Of a stretch of 64,000 bases of DNA, positions 18,599-28,206 are shown piece by piece. The notes beneath the pieces are model-generated. The model was not told where the DNA came from and did not search any database. It saw only the letters and a program-made list of their open reading frames with translations. The stretch's first letter is position 1; every line of letters starts with the position of its first letter. The stretch is from Pseudomonadales bacterium (GTDB taxonomy: Bacteria; Pseudomonadota; Gammaproteobacteria; Pseudomonadales; UBA5518). The DNA lies in NCBI GenBank assembly GCA_024234165.1, contig JACKOP010000002.1:496001-560000 (forward strand), written 5' to 3'. The position numbers were made by a program, and so were the translations under genes.

Positions 18599-20779
18599 AT
18601 GAAAAACCGCTCTCTGTTGGCGTTGTCACTGGCCATGGCGCTGATGCGGGTCGCTCCCGGTGCATCCGCAGCCGGCGAGGAAGATCTGCTGCTGTCCTTC
18701 GGGGAGGAGGAATTCCTCAGCATCGCGACCGGGCAGAAGCAGCTCGTCGCGAAGGCACCGGCAGTGGCCTCGGTGATCACCGCCGACGATATCCGGGATC
18801 TGGGCGCGAACACGCTCGAAGAAGTGCTGGCCACGGTTCCCGGTATGCACGTCTCGCTGTCGTCGACGTATTTCTCGCCGATCTATTCGGTCCGCGGCGT
18901 ATACACCGACAAGAACCCGCAGGTGCTGATGCTGGTGAACGGGGTACCGATCACGCAGACACACATGGGCAATCGCGGCGGCCGAATGAATTTCCCGGTA
19001 CGCGACATCGCGCGCATCGAGGTGATCCGCGGCCCCGGATCGGCCGTCTACGGCGCCGACGCCCTCGCCGGCGTGATCAACGTGATCACGAAAACCGCCA
19101 CGCAGATCAACGGCACCGAGGTCGGCGCAAGGGTTGCCTCCTTCGATACCACCGAGGGCTGGCTGCTGCACGGCACGCGCTGGGGCGAGGTCGACGTCGC
19201 ATTCTCGTTGCAGGGAACGAAGACCGACGGTGACGATTCGCGTCGCGTCAACGCCGACGCACAGAGCGCGTTCGATTTCGTACTTGCCTATTTCGGGGTT
19301 GCGCCGGTGTCCAGGGCACCCGGTCCGTTCGCGACACGGGCCGAAGGCTACGACGCACGCATCGACCTGCAGTACGACAAGCTGCAGTTCCGTCTGTGGA
19401 ACTGGCGGCAGATCGACTCGGGCGTAGGACCCGGACTCGCACTGGCACTTGACCCTGAGGGCAGCGGCGAGATCGACAACTACCTGTTCGACGCCCACTA
19501 CAGCGACGCGAACCTGTTTGCCGACAGCGTCGTCGAGCTCAATATGTCGTATATGGACATCAACGCACGCACCAGGCAAACCCTGTTCCCGGCGGGCGCC
19601 GTGCTGCCGATCGGCGACGATGGCAACATCGACGTATGGCACTTCACCCCGATGCAGTTCACCGACGGCTACCGCGGCAATCCGGAGTTCTTCGAGAAGC
19701 ACCTGCGCGCCGAGGCAATCTTCAGCTACGACGGATTTGCCGGGCACAAGCTGCGCTTCGCCGCAGGCGCGTCGCGCCAGGAGGAAACCGGCAAGGAACG
19801 CAAGAACTTCGGGCCTGGGGTGCTCGATCTGGCGCACCGCAACTGCGACCCGCTCAACTGCATCATCGACGGCACGCTGACCGACGTCAGCAATACCCCG
19901 TACGTATTCTTCAGGAAAGAGGACCGCGACATCGTCTACGCCTCGCTGCAGGACCAATGGCAGGTCGCAAACGACTGGAACCTCACTGTCGGACTGCGCT
20001 ACGACGATTATTCGGATTTCGGCTCCACCGTGAACCCGCGCGCTGCGCTGGTCTGGGACGCCAGCACCGACATGACCGCCAAACTGCTCTACGGCCGCGC
20101 GTTTCGCGCACCGTCCTTTACGGAACTGTTCGTGCGCAACAACCCGGTCGCCCTTGGCAATCCGGATCTGGATCCTGAAGTCTCGAACACATGGGAACTC
20201 GCGTTCGACTACCGTGCCAGCTTCGATCTGCGGCTGGGTCTCAACGTGTTCATGTACGACATCGAGGACCTGATCGAATTCGTTCCAACCGGTCCCGGAA
20301 CCCAGGTCGCACGCAACATCGGCGAGCAGAAAGGACACGGTTTCGAGGTCGAGGCCGAATGGAAGCCCGTACAGACGCTGCGCCTGGTCGCCAATTACTC
20401 CTTTCAGGACTCCGAGGACGAGGAACTCCGCAAGCAAGCCTCGCGCTCGCCCGAGCAACAGGCGTACCTGCGCGCGAGCTGGCTGCCGGCGGGAGACTGG
20501 GCACTTACCGGAGAACTGAAGTGGGTTGCCGATCGCAACCGCGAACCAATGGACCCGCGCGCGTCGATCGACGACTACACGATCACCAACCTGAACATCG
20601 AGCGCCGCAACCTGTTCGGGCGCCTCGATATCGGCTTGCGGATCAGGAATCTGTTCGACGACGATGCGCGCGAGCCATCCCCCTTCGCCGCAGTACCCGA
20701 CGGCCGCGGGTCGCTGATGCCCGATGACTTCCCGCTGGAGAAGCGCAGCACACATCTGACGGCGCGACTGCGCTTCTGA
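18599..20779 (+). CDS. TonB-dependent outer-membrane receptor
   Basis: A 726-residue outer-membrane receptor driven by TonB. A signal peptide (MKNRSLLALSLAMALMRVAPGASA) precedes an acidic segment EEDLLLSFGEEEFLSIATG and the plug domain (about 55-165; VITADDIRDLGANTLEEVLATV, IEVIRGPGSAVYGADALAGV). A 22-strand-type barrel follows, ending in an aromatic residue (LTARLRF). The plug resembles receptors often paired with sensor proteins rather than iron-siderophore receptors, but the ligand cannot be read from sequence. It opens a compact set: the next gene starts 22 bp later, followed by a second citrate-synthase-like gene, a binding protein and a giant kinase. Confidence 0.93.
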   Translation: MKNRSLLALSLAMALMRVAPGASAAGEEDLLLSFGEEEFLSIATGQKQLVAKAPAVASVITADDIRDLGANTLEEVLATVPGMHVSLSSTYFSPIYSVRGVYTDKNPQVLMLVNGVPITQTHMGNRGGRMNFPVRDIARIEVIRGPGSAVYGADALAGVINVITKTATQINGTEVGARVASFDTTEGWLLHGTRWGEVDVAFSLQGTKTDGDDSRRVNADAQSAFDFVLAYFGVAPVSRAPGPFATRAEGYDARIDLQYDKLQFRLWNWRQIDSGVGPGLALALDPEGSGEIDNYLFDAHYSDANLFADSVVELNMSYMDINARTRQTLFPAGAVLPIGDDGNIDVWHFTPMQFTDGYRGNPEFFEKHLRAEAIFSYDGFAGHKLRFAAGASRQEETGKERKNFGPGVLDLAHRNCDPLNCIIDGTLTDVSNTPYVFFRKEDRDIVYASLQDQWQVANDWNLTVGLRYDDYSDFGSTVNPRAALVWDASTDMTAKLLYGRAFRAPSFTELFVRNNPVALGNPDLDPEVSNTWELAFDYRASFDLRLGLNVFMYDIEDLIEFVPTGPGTQVARNIGEQKGHGFEVEAEWKPVQTLRLVANYSFQDSEDEELRKQASRSPEQQAYLRASWLPAGDWALTGELKWVADRNREPMDPRASIDDYTITNLNIERRNLFGRLDIGLRIRNLFDDDAREPSPFAAVPDGRGSLMPDDFPLEKRSTHLTARLRF

Positions 20780-20801
20780 GCCGACAGCAGAAACAGAGAC
20801 C

Positions 20802-21638
20802 GTGGAAGAAAGCCGTAACACCCGATTTGCCAGCCGTCTGCGAACCCGCATCTGGGAGGAAGTCGCGGATCCGCACAACCCGTGGGTCGCGACTTCCGCA
20901 CGCTGTCACGGCTACGCGCACGAGGCGATGATCGAACAGCTCGATTACCCGCAGACGATCTACCTGCTGCTGCGCGGCGAACTGCCTGACACCCGTCAGC
21001 GAGCGTTGCTGCAACGCTTCCTGGTCGCATTCTGCAACCCGGGACCACGCCATGGCGCCACGCGCGCGACGATGAGCGCCGCTGCCTCGGGTACCCGTAC
21101 GCGTCATCTTGCCGCGATCGGCATGGGGCTTCTGGGCGGTGAGCATCTCGGCAGCGCGGAGGTCGAGAACGCGGCCGCCTTCATTGCGCGCCAGCACGAC
21201 GCCGACCCCGACACCCTCGCCGGTGAACTGCTGGCACGCGTCGACCGAAACCCGGACGCCGGGGACCTGCGCATTGCACCGGGTTTCGGTACCCTGTACG
21301 GCGTGGCGGATCCGCGTGCCGCAGGGATCGCACGCCTGCTTGCAGACACGCCGGGTGAATGGGCCGCACTTGCGTGGGGACACCGTTTTGCCGCCTGCCT
21401 GGCCAGAGGTGGCTGCGGCTGGCTGGAACCGGGCGTTGCCGCTGCAGCATGCCTGGATCTGGGATTCGCACCGCGCAGCGCGGGCGTGCTGTACCAGATT
21501 GCCAGTCTGCCGGGGTTGCTGGCGCACGGTCTCGAGGCCGGACGCCAGGGCCTGCAGGCGTTTCCATTCATCGGCGACGAGAACTACGAATTCGTGGACC
21601 CGCGCCCCGGCGCAAACGCAGAAGGAACTGCCTCTTGA
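20802..21638 (+). CDS. Citrate-synthase-fold protein, first of pair, catalytic residues not conserved
   Basis: A 278-residue protein matching the citrate synthase / citryl-CoA lyase fold (N-terminal RIWEEVADPHNPWVATSARCHGY, then the LLLRGELP strand region). It is much shorter than true citrate synthase (about 430). Where citrate synthases have GFGHRVYxxxDPRA, this reads GFGTLYGVADPRA, so the catalytic His and the following Arg are replaced by Thr and Leu. The expected catalytic Asp region near WLEPGVAAAACLDLGF also lacks an obvious counterpart. LLGGEHLGSAE may replace the first catalytic-His loop. The C-terminus (ASLPGLLAHGLE) keeps the family dimer/CoA-domain pattern. GTG 20802 is the likely start. 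The stop overlaps the next start as TTGA. It may bind a ligand or act as half of a heterodimer; function unknown. Confidence 0.75.
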   Translation: MEESRNTRFASRLRTRIWEEVADPHNPWVATSARCHGYAHEAMIEQLDYPQTIYLLLRGELPDTRQRALLQRFLVAFCNPGPRHGATRATMSAAASGTRTRHLAAIGMGLLGGEHLGSAEVENAAAFIARQHDADPDTLAGELLARVDRNPDAGDLRIAPGFGTLYGVADPRAAGIARLLADTPGEWAALAWGHRFAACLARGGCGWLEPGVAAAACLDLGFAPRSAGVLYQIASLPGLLAHGLEAGRQGLQAFPFIGDENYEFVDPRPGANAEGTAS

Positions 21639-22453
21639 ACGCATCGCACTTCTGGGAAGCCCGACACGGGCGCATCGTCACGCACAAGGGCGGCTGGCGC
21701 GTGGGCCACGGGATACGCGTCGGCGCGTATTCACTGCTCGACGATCTGCTGGGCCAGCACGGGTTCTTTGAACTGTTGATCCTCGAGGTGACCGGCCGCA
21801 TGCCGAAGCCCGGCATGGCGCGCTGGCTGGAAGCCTGCTTCATGTGCATGTCGTTTCCGGACCCGCGCATCTGGTGCAACCAGATCGGAGCGCTCGGTGG
21901 TTCGATGCGCTGCACCCCGGGGGCCGCGGTGAATGCGGGTACCCTGGCGAGCGACTCGACGCTCTACGGGCCCGGACAATCGCACTATGCATGCCAGTTC
22001 ATCGCCGAGGCGCGGCACGAAGCACGGGCAGGGGCGACGCCCGCCGGGATCCTCGCGCGCCGCACCACACGCCGCGGCCGCCTGCGGGCACCGGGCTACT
22101 CGCGCCCGATCGCCAGCGGCGACGATCGCGTCGAGGCGATGTTGCAGCTCGGCACGGAGCTGGGATTGCCCGAAGGCGAGCACATGCAGCTGGCGCGCCA
22201 GCTCGATGCGTACCTGCGCGCTCGCGGCGGCGACGCGCTGAACATGCTCGGCTATATCGCGGCGTTCGTACTCGACAGCGACATCAGCGTGGAAGAAGGC
22301 TACCGCCTGTTCACGTTGAGCGTGAACGCCGGTGTGCATGCCTGCTACAGCGAGGCAGCCGACGCGCCTGCGGGAGCCTTCCTGCCGTGGCGCACGGACG
22401 ACGTCGAGTACGTCGGGTGCCCGCCGCGCGCACTCCCTGCGGGAGACGCGTGA
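21635..22453 (+). CDS. Citrate-synthase-fold protein, second of pair, catalytic residues not conserved
   Basis: A 272-residue paralogue-like partner of the preceding protein, in the same superfamily (GIRVGAYSLLDDLLGQHGFFELLILEVTGRMPKP; GSMRCTPGAAVNAGTLASDSTLYGPG). The segment corresponding to the catalytic GFGHP loop reads PGYSRPIASGDDR: Arg stands where His is expected. No ATG fits; the frame opens at TTG 21635, which overlaps the upstream TGA and has AAGGA nine bases before it, so translational coupling is likely. Its own stop overlaps the next ATG (TGATG). Having both degenerate halves in tight succession suggests a stable heteromer. The partner, ligand and reaction are unknown. Confidence 0.75.
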   Translation: MNASHFWEARHGRIVTHKGGWRVGHGIRVGAYSLLDDLLGQHGFFELLILEVTGRMPKPGMARWLEACFMCMSFPDPRIWCNQIGALGGSMRCTPGAAVNAGTLASDSTLYGPGQSHYACQFIAEARHEARAGATPAGILARRTTRRGRLRAPGYSRPIASGDDRVEAMLQLGTELGLPEGEHMQLARQLDAYLRARGGDALNMLGYIAAFVLDSDISVEEGYRLFTLSVNAGVHACYSEAADAPAGAFLPWRTDDVEYVGCPPRALPAGDA

Positions 22454-23406
22454 TGTACCGGCTGCATCTGCACAGGCGTCTTCTGCTGCTGTGGGCCGCC
22501 TTGCTGGCGGCTGCTGCGATCGCGTCGCCTTCGCTGGCAAACGAGGCACCGTTACCGCACGTGGCGGTGATCTACCCGCAGGTACGTGAACCCTACCGTG
22601 CCGTATTCCGTTCGATTTCCGAGGGCATCGCGGCGGCATCGGCACGCAGCGCGGTCCATGAACTCGCCCCCGGAGAAGATCTGCCGGCCGTCGAGCGCAA
22701 ACTCGCCGCCCAACCACTCGATGCGGTGATCCTGCTCGGCAAGCGTGGCCTCGACCTCAGCGCGCAACTCGGGAGCAGCACCCGCCGTATCGTCGGCGCC
22801 GTCTTCGCGCAGCCGGACGAGATTGCACCAGGCGTTTCCGTCATATCGCTGGCACCGGCACCGCGCATGCTGTTTGCAAGGCTGCGCGAACTGGCTCCTG
22901 CCGTCCGGCGCATCCACGTCATCCACGGCGTCGACGCGAACGACTGGCTGATCGAACGCGCGAAGCAGGATGCCGCTGCGGCAGGCTACGAACTGGTCTC
23001 CCAACGCATGGACAGCATTCGCGACGGCGCAAACGCGTATCGCGAGCTCCTGCCCATGATGCGTTCTCCGCAGGATGCGCTGTGGTTGCTGCAGGCTTCG
23101 CCGTTCCTCGACGAGGCCTCGGTGCTGCAGATGGTGTTGCGCGCCGCCTGGGATCGCAATCTCGTGATCTTTTCGAGCAACCCGTCGCATGTGCCCAAGG
23201 GAGCGTTGTTCGCACTGTTCCCGAACGACAATGAACTCGGCCGGCGCCTGGCCCGCGAGGCGGCAACGGCACCGACGCCCGATGCACGGCTGCAACCACT
23301 GGAGCAACTGCATACGGCAATCAACATCCGCACCGCAGACCATCTGGGCCTGGGACTCGATGCGCGTGATCCACGTTTCAACATGGTCTTCCCGAGTCGT
23401 CTCTAG
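22453..23406 (+). CDS. Periplasmic ABC-type substrate-binding protein, orphan
   Basis: A 317-residue secreted protein of the ABC_sub_bind (PF04392-type) binding-protein class. The signal peptide runs to about residue 29 (HLHRRLLLLWAALLAAAAIASPSLA). Two Rossmann-like lobes follow (HVAVIYPQVREPYRAVFRSI; LDAVILLGKRGLDLS; RIHVIHGVDANDWLIERAKQD). No lipobox is seen. No ABC permease or ATPase is encoded nearby, so it probably does not serve transport; the next gene encodes a membrane kinase with a periplasmic domain, making a ligand-presenting co-receptor plausible. The start ATG overlaps the upstream stop, and the kinase starts 21 bp downstream. Confidence 0.85.
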   Translation: MYRLHLHRRLLLLWAALLAAAAIASPSLANEAPLPHVAVIYPQVREPYRAVFRSISEGIAAASARSAVHELAPGEDLPAVERKLAAQPLDAVILLGKRGLDLSAQLGSSTRRIVGAVFAQPDEIAPGVSVISLAPAPRMLFARLRELAPAVRRIHVIHGVDANDWLIERAKQDAAAAGYELVSQRMDSIRDGANAYRELLPMMRSPQDALWLLQASPFLDEASVLQMVLRAAWDRNLVIFSSNPSHVPKGALFALFPNDNELGRRLAREAATAPTPDARLQPLEQLHTAINIRTADHLGLGLDARDPRFNMVFPSRL

Positions 23407-23427
23407 GTTCCGGAGGAGCAATTCCCG

Positions 23428-26400
23428 ATGCCACGCAACCCGATACGCAACATGAGCCTGCGGCAACTCATTGCGATCAGCTTCACGGGTTGCGTTCTGT
23501 TGCTCGCCTTCGCATCGAGCATGCTGATCTCGCGGCAATCGGGCGACACCGTACAGCGACGTGTTCACGACGAAGGCATGCGTCTGGTCGAATCGCTGTC
23601 GCGCCAGAGCACGCTGGCATTGCTGTACGGCGACACCGGCAGCGCCACCGAGCTGGTCAGCAGCTTCCTGAATTTCCCCGACGTCCAGGGGGTCGAGATC
23701 GTCTACGCGGACGGCCGTCGGCTGTACGCCAGCGACTCCGTCGCCGCGGTGCCTGCGCAGCAGATCGGCATACCGAAGGCACCGCAACTGGTGCAGGAAA
23801 GTACACACGAGTGGGTCTTCTCTGCACCGGTCTTCTCCGGACAGGAGCAGGTGGATTCTCCGTTTGCCGATACGCGCGGCAGCCACCGCGAGATGATCGG
23901 TGCGGTAAGACTGATCATGTCGCGACAGACGCTGGCAAACATGCGATCCGAGATCGTGCGTTCCGGTCTGATGGTCGCAGCGGTGCTTGCGGCGCTGTCG
24001 CTGCTGGTGCTTTTCGGCATCACGCAGCGCCTTACCGGGCCGATGCGCAACCTGTCGGCCGTGATGCGACGAGCGCAGGCAGGCGAACAGGATGCACGCG
24101 CGGTGCTCGAGGGCACGCGCGAGGTTCTCGACATGCAGCGTGCCTTCAACACGATGATGGAAGTGCTGCGCAATCGCGAACAGACGATCGCGCTGGCACG
24201 TGACCAGGCACTGGAGCAGGAGCGCGTCGCGCAGACAGCGCGCGACCAGGCGATCGAACAGGAACGCGTCGCCCAGGACGCGCGCGATCGCGCGATCGAG
24301 CAGGGCAAGGCACTCAAGATCGCCCGCGACCAGGCCCTCGATTCGGCCCGTGCCAAGGGCGAGTTCGCCGCGACCGTCAGCCACGAACTGCGCACACCGC
24401 TGAATGGCGTGATCGGCATGCTGGATCTGATCGTCGAGATGGATCTGACCGGCCGCCAGCTCGACTACGTGCGCACTGCACGCAACTCCGCCGACATGCT
24501 GCTCGCCCTGATCAACGACATCCTCGCCTTCTCGAAGATCGACGCTGGCAAGACCACGCTGGAAGTGGTCGAGTTCGAGTTGCGCGACCGGATCGAAGAG
24601 ATTCTGGCGCTGGTGACGCCGCAGGTGCAGAGCAAGGGTGTCGAGCTCGCCTACGTGGTGGACTCCGAGATTCCGGCGAGCCTGCTTGGCGACACGCATC
24701 ATCTGGGGCAGGTGCTGCTGAACCTGCTCGGCAACGCCGTCAAGTTCACCGAGACCGGTACCATCGGAATACGGGTCACGCTGCGCGAAGACGACGACGT
24801 CCACCTGCGGCTGTGCTTCGAGGTCAGCGATACCGGAATCGGTATCGCACCCGAAGCACAGAAGCGGATCTTCGATGCCTTCTCCCAGGAAGACAGCTCC
24901 ACGACCAGGCGCTTCGGTGGCACTGGGCTCGGACTGGCGATCTGCCGCGAACTCGTTCACCTGATGGGCGGCGAGATCGACGTGCGCAGCACACCGGGGC
25001 AAGGCAGTTGCTTTTACTTCATGCTGCCGTTCATCCGTCCGCGCGAGCCCATGCAGTCACGTCCGCTGCTGCCGCTGGCACGCCCCGCCAGTATCCTGCT
25101 CTGTGACGACAACCCGCTGGTGCGCGAGTCGCTGCAGACGATGCTCGTCGGCGAACGCGTGCAACTGCAGCTCTGCGCCGACGCGACGCAAGCGATCGCC
25201 GCACTGCGTGCAGCCCGCACGGACGGGCACTTCGACGTCGCGATCGTCGACGAAGACCTGATCGGTCCCGATGCAGCGGAGTTCATCGACGCACTCGTGC
25301 ACGGAGCACGCCAGTTCGTGCGCCTCGGCGTGCGCCCGCGGGCCGATGGTCACTGGCTGCCGCGATTGCCGATCGCGCACGCTCTCGGCAAACCGGTACG
25401 CCGCAACGCGCTGGCCGACTGCCTGCGTGCGTTGCTGGCGTCCCAGCTTCCCGCGCCGCGCCAGACGACGCAGCGCGATCCGGGTCGCGAACGCGACAGC
25501 TTCCGTGGCGTGCGCGTGCTGGTGGTCGAGGACAATCGCGCCAACCAGGAGGTCGCGAGCGGCATGCTCGAGCGCCTCGGCTGCGAGGCCGTGATCGCAG
25601 CCGACGGTCTCGAAGCGCTCGAGGCAGTCGCACGCTCGCGCTTCGATCTGGTGCTGATGGACTGCCACATGCCACGCATGGATGGCTTCGAGGCGACCCG
25701 GCAGATTCGCGCTGCCAACGCACCGTACAGCGGCGTGACGATCGTCGCGATGACCGCGAACGTGCAGAAGAGCGCGATGGAACAATGCCATGCCGTCGGC
25801 ATGAATGATTACCTGTCGAAGCCGGTCAAGCTCGCAGTGCTTCGCGACATGCTGAACCGCTGGATCGAACCGGAAGAAGGTGCTGCGCAACAGACTCACC
25901 CCGTCGCGTCACGACCAGGGCCCGGGAACTTCGTGATCGACAAGGATTATCTGGCCGAGCTGTACGAGCAGATCGGAAACGCAGCCGAGCGCATGATCGC
26001 GGCCTTCCTGGAGGATCTGCCCGGCCATCTGGAACAGCTACAGCAGGCGCTGCAGACGCAGGATATGGCCGAACTCGCCCGCCTCGCGCACACGATCAAG
26101 GGTGCCGCCGCAAATTCGGGTGCCGGGCGGCTCGCGCAGAAGGCACAGCAGCTCGAGCGCGAAGCCCGGGCGGGCACTGGCAGCGCATGCGACGATCTGG
26201 TCTCGGGACTCGCGTACGAATCGAACCTGGTGCGCCACGTCCTGGGCGCCAGCGATGCGCGCGACGCCGCCGGTGCATCACGAGCCGTCGAACGCCGTCT
26301 GCAGGCTGACCGCCAGTATCGCATCCTGGTCGTCGATGACGATCGCGGAGCGCGTTTCGCGTTGCGTGAGACCCTGGTCGGTGAAGGCTACGAGGTGCTG

Positions 26401-28023
26401 GAAGCGACCAACGGGCAGCAGGCGGTGCAGCTCTGCCGCCAGAGTCTGCCCGACCTGGTGATTCTCGACGCCGTGATGCCGGTAATGGACGGCTTCCAGG
26501 CCTGCGAAGTGATCCGCTCGCTGCCGGAATGCGCCACCATCCCGATCCTGGTCGTCACCGGTCTGCACGACGAGGCGTCGGTGGACAAGGCGTTCATCGC
26601 GGGCGCCACCGACTACATCAGCAAGCCGATCAACTACGCGGTGCTGCGCCGGCGCATCGATCACATGCTGCAGGTATACAGTGCAGAGAAGCGCGTGCAC
26701 CAGCTCGCGTACGTCGATTCGCTCACCGGAAGGCCGAACCGCACCCGCTTCAACGAACACATGGAATCGTTGTTGGCCGACACCGCACGCAGCGACAAGC
26801 AGTTCGCGTTGCTGTTCCTGGACCTGGACAACTTCAAGCTGGTCAACGACACGCTGGGCCATGAGGCAGGCGATCTGCTGCTGAAGTATGTTGCCGAACG
26901 CCTGAGCGGTTGCGTGCGCAAGGGCGACCTCGTCGCCCGTTTTGGCGGCGACGAGTTCTGCATCGTGCTCGACGGGGTGCGCAGCTACGAAATGGTGCGC
27001 AATATCGCCGAGAAGCTGCTCGAGCACCTCAAGCGCCCGTTCGTGTTCCTCGGGCGCGAGATGCTCCTCAGCGTCAGCATCGGCATCGCCGTGTATCCGG
27101 AGCACGGACGTGATGCAGTGACACTGCTGAAGGCGGCGGACATGGCGATGTACGACGCGAAGAAGGCGCGCCGTGGCTATGGCTTCTACGAAGCGCACCT
27201 CGAGTCCGACAACCTCGACCGGCTCGAGCTGGAAAACGACCTGCGCAACGCGATTGCGCGCGACGAACTGCTGCTGTACTACCAGCCGCAGGAGGACCTG
27301 GCGACCGGGCGCATCACCGGACTCGAGGCGCTGATCCGCTGGCAGCATCCGAAGCGCGGCCTGGTCAGCCCGGCCGGGTTCATCCACCTTGCCGAGGAGA
27401 CCGGAATCATCGAGGACATCGGCCACTGGGTACTGTGCACGATCTGCGCACAGATCAACGACTGGATCGAACGCGGATTCGAGGCGCCACGCATCGCCGT
27501 CAACCTGTCGGCGCGCCAGCTCGCCAACCCGTCGATGGTCGATACCTTCTCGGAAATCATTGCCGACTCCCGCGTGCCGCGCGACTGTATCGAGTTCGAG
27601 ATCACCGAGAGCACGATCATGGAGCGTCCCGACGAGATGATCGGGATGCTCGGCAGGCTGAAAGGGCTTGGCACACGCCTGGCGATCGACGACTTCGGAA
27701 CCGGCTACTCGTCACTCGGCTACCTGAAACGATTCCCGCTCGATTACATCAAGATCGACCGTGCGTTCGTATCGGACGTGACCGAGAACCGCATCGACGC
27801 CGACATCGTGCGTACGATCCTCGCACTGGCCCAGGCACTCGAGGTCAGGGTGATCGCCGAGGGTGTCGAAACACCGCAACAGCGACAGTTCCTGAAGGAT
27901 CACAACTGCCATTACGCACAGGGATTCCTGCTCAGCAAGCCGATTCCCGCACCCGAGATCGAACACCGGTTCCTGCGCCGCGTGGAGACCGCAAACCTGC
28001 TGCCTTTTCCGAAGACGCCCTGA
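23428..28023 (+). CDS. Hybrid histidine kinase with REC-REC-HPt-REC-GGDEF-EAL tail
   Basis: A 1531-residue inner-membrane signalling protein. Order: TM1 (about 13-33); periplasmic CHASE8-like sensor (about 35-170, [19 protein letters not shown]); TM2 (about 175-200); HAMP; four 14-residue coiled-coil repeats (257-312); HisKA with His319 in [11 protein letters not shown]; HATPase (about 425-540, [13 protein letters not shown]); receiver 1 (about 552-665, the most divergent); receiver 2 (about 692-812, Asp745); HPt with His888 (LAHTIKGAA); receiver 3 (about 963-1085, Asp1014); GGDEF (intact GGDEF at 1173-1177); EAL (EAL at 1300-1302, DDFGTGYSS later). Phosphate could therefore pass from His319 through receivers and HPt to a receiver directly coupled to cyclic-di-GMP synthesis or breakdown. 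Both output motifs look intact, so net output is unknown. ATG 23428 follows GGAGGAG. Confidence 0.95.
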   Translation: MPRNPIRNMSLRQLIAISFTGCVLLLAFASSMLISRQSGDTVQRRVHDEGMRLVESLSRQSTLALLYGDTGSATELVSSFLNFPDVQGVEIVYADGRRLYASDSVAAVPAQQIGIPKAPQLVQESTHEWVFSAPVFSGQEQVDSPFADTRGSHREMIGAVRLIMSRQTLANMRSEIVRSGLMVAAVLAALSLLVLFGITQRLTGPMRNLSAVMRRAQAGEQDARAVLEGTREVLDMQRAFNTMMEVLRNREQTIALARDQALEQERVAQTARDQAIEQERVAQDARDRAIEQGKALKIARDQALDSARAKGEFAATVSHELRTPLNGVIGMLDLIVEMDLTGRQLDYVRTARNSADMLLALINDILAFSKIDAGKTTLEVVEFELRDRIEEILALVTPQVQSKGVELAYVVDSEIPASLLGDTHHLGQVLLNLLGNAVKFTETGTIGIRVTLREDDDVHLRLCFEVSDTGIGIAPEAQKRIFDAFSQEDSSTTRRFGGTGLGLAICRELVHLMGGEIDVRSTPGQGSCFYFMLPFIRPREPMQSRPLLPLARPASILLCDDNPLVRESLQTMLVGERVQLQLCADATQAIAALRAARTDGHFDVAIVDEDLIGPDAAEFIDALVHGARQFVRLGVRPRADGHWLPRLPIAHALGKPVRRNALADCLRALLASQLPAPRQTTQRDPGRERDSFRGVRVLVVEDNRANQEVASGMLERLGCEAVIAADGLEALEAVARSRFDLVLMDCHMPRMDGFEATRQIRAANAPYSGVTIVAMTANVQKSAMEQCHAVGMNDYLSKPVKLAVLRDMLNRWIEPEEGAAQQTHPVASRPGPGNFVIDKDYLAELYEQIGNAAERMIAAFLEDLPGHLEQLQQALQTQDMAELARLAHTIKGAAANSGAGRLAQKAQQLEREARAGTGSACDDLVSGLAYESNLVRHVLGASDARDAAGASRAVERRLQADRQYRILVVDDDRGARFALRETLVGEGYEVLEATNGQQAVQLCRQSLPDLVILDAVMPVMDGFQACEVIRSLPECATIPILVVTGLHDEASVDKAFIAGATDYISKPINYAVLRRRIDHMLQVYSAEKRVHQLAYVDSLTGRPNRTRFNEHMESLLADTARSDKQFALLFLDLDNFKLVNDTLGHEAGDLLLKYVAERLSGCVRKGDLVARFGGDEFCIVLDGVRSYEMVRNIAEKLLEHLKRPFVFLGREMLLSVSIGIAVYPEHGRDAVTLLKAADMAMYDAKKARRGYGFYEAHLESDNLDRLELENDLRNAIARDELLLYYQPQEDLATGRITGLEALIRWQHPKRGLVSPAGFIHLAEETGIIEDIGHWVLCTICAQINDWIERGFEAPRIAVNLSARQLANPSMVDTFSEIIADSRVPRDCIEFEITESTIMERPDEMIGMLGRLKGLGTRLAIDDFGTGYSSLGYLKRFPLDYIKIDRAFVSDVTENRIDADIVRTILALAQALEVRVIAEGVETPQQRQFLKDHNCHYAQGFLLSKPIPAPEIEHRFLRRVETANLLPFPKTP
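24196..24363 (+). repeat. Four 42-bp in-frame tandem repeats in the kinase gene
   Basis: Units start at 24196, 24238, 24280 and 24322 and encode [42 protein letters not shown] and [14 protein letters not shown]. Fourteen residues equal two heptads, so the block forms a regular coiled coil joining HAMP to the HisKA helix. Confidence 0.9.
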
Positions 28024-28070
28024 TTCGCCAGGCCCGGCGATCCGACCGGAAGATGCAAGCAGCGTGCGAC

Positions 28071-28162
28071 GATGCCTTTGCACCGGTGGGACGCCGTAAA
28101 TGCATCCCTGCAGGCTCGAGCGCCGCATCTCCTGCGGCACACGCCCCCGATGCAAAGGCATC
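28071..28162. repeat. Dispersed repeat, copy 1, with flanking 12-bp inverted repeat
   Basis: The 74-77 bp from 28071 match the second copy at 52508 closely: a common core ACCGGTGGGACGCCGTAAAT followed by GCATCCCTGCAGGCTCGAG and CGCCGCATC, then CCTGCG. In this copy only, GATGCCTTTGCA (28071-28082) and TGCAAAGGCATC (28151-28162) form a perfect 12-bp inverted repeat around the core, so the RNA could close a large stem-loop after the kinase gene. The gap 28024-28206 holds nothing else recognised. Confidence 0.8.
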
Positions 28163-28206
28163 GCCACACGCGTCGCGGCGTTTTGCGACAGCCTCGGAAG
28201 CCTGAC

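Noticed and set aside
18626..20878. 750-codon open frame antisense to the TonB receptor gene
   Set aside because: It has no recognisable motif and mirrors the sense codon bias; the sense frame is a complete TonB receptor.
22552..25002. 816-codon open frame antisense to the binding protein and kinase genes
   Set aside because: The sense-strand proteins carry clear signal-peptide, HAMP and kinase motifs; the antisense product is low-complexity His/Arg/Gln-rich, as expected of a G+C-rich shadow frame.
20779..28023. Citrate utilisation operon (CitAB/TctC type)
   Set aside because: The binding protein is not of the TctC class, there are no TctAB permease genes, and the citrate-synthase-like proteins lack catalytic residues.
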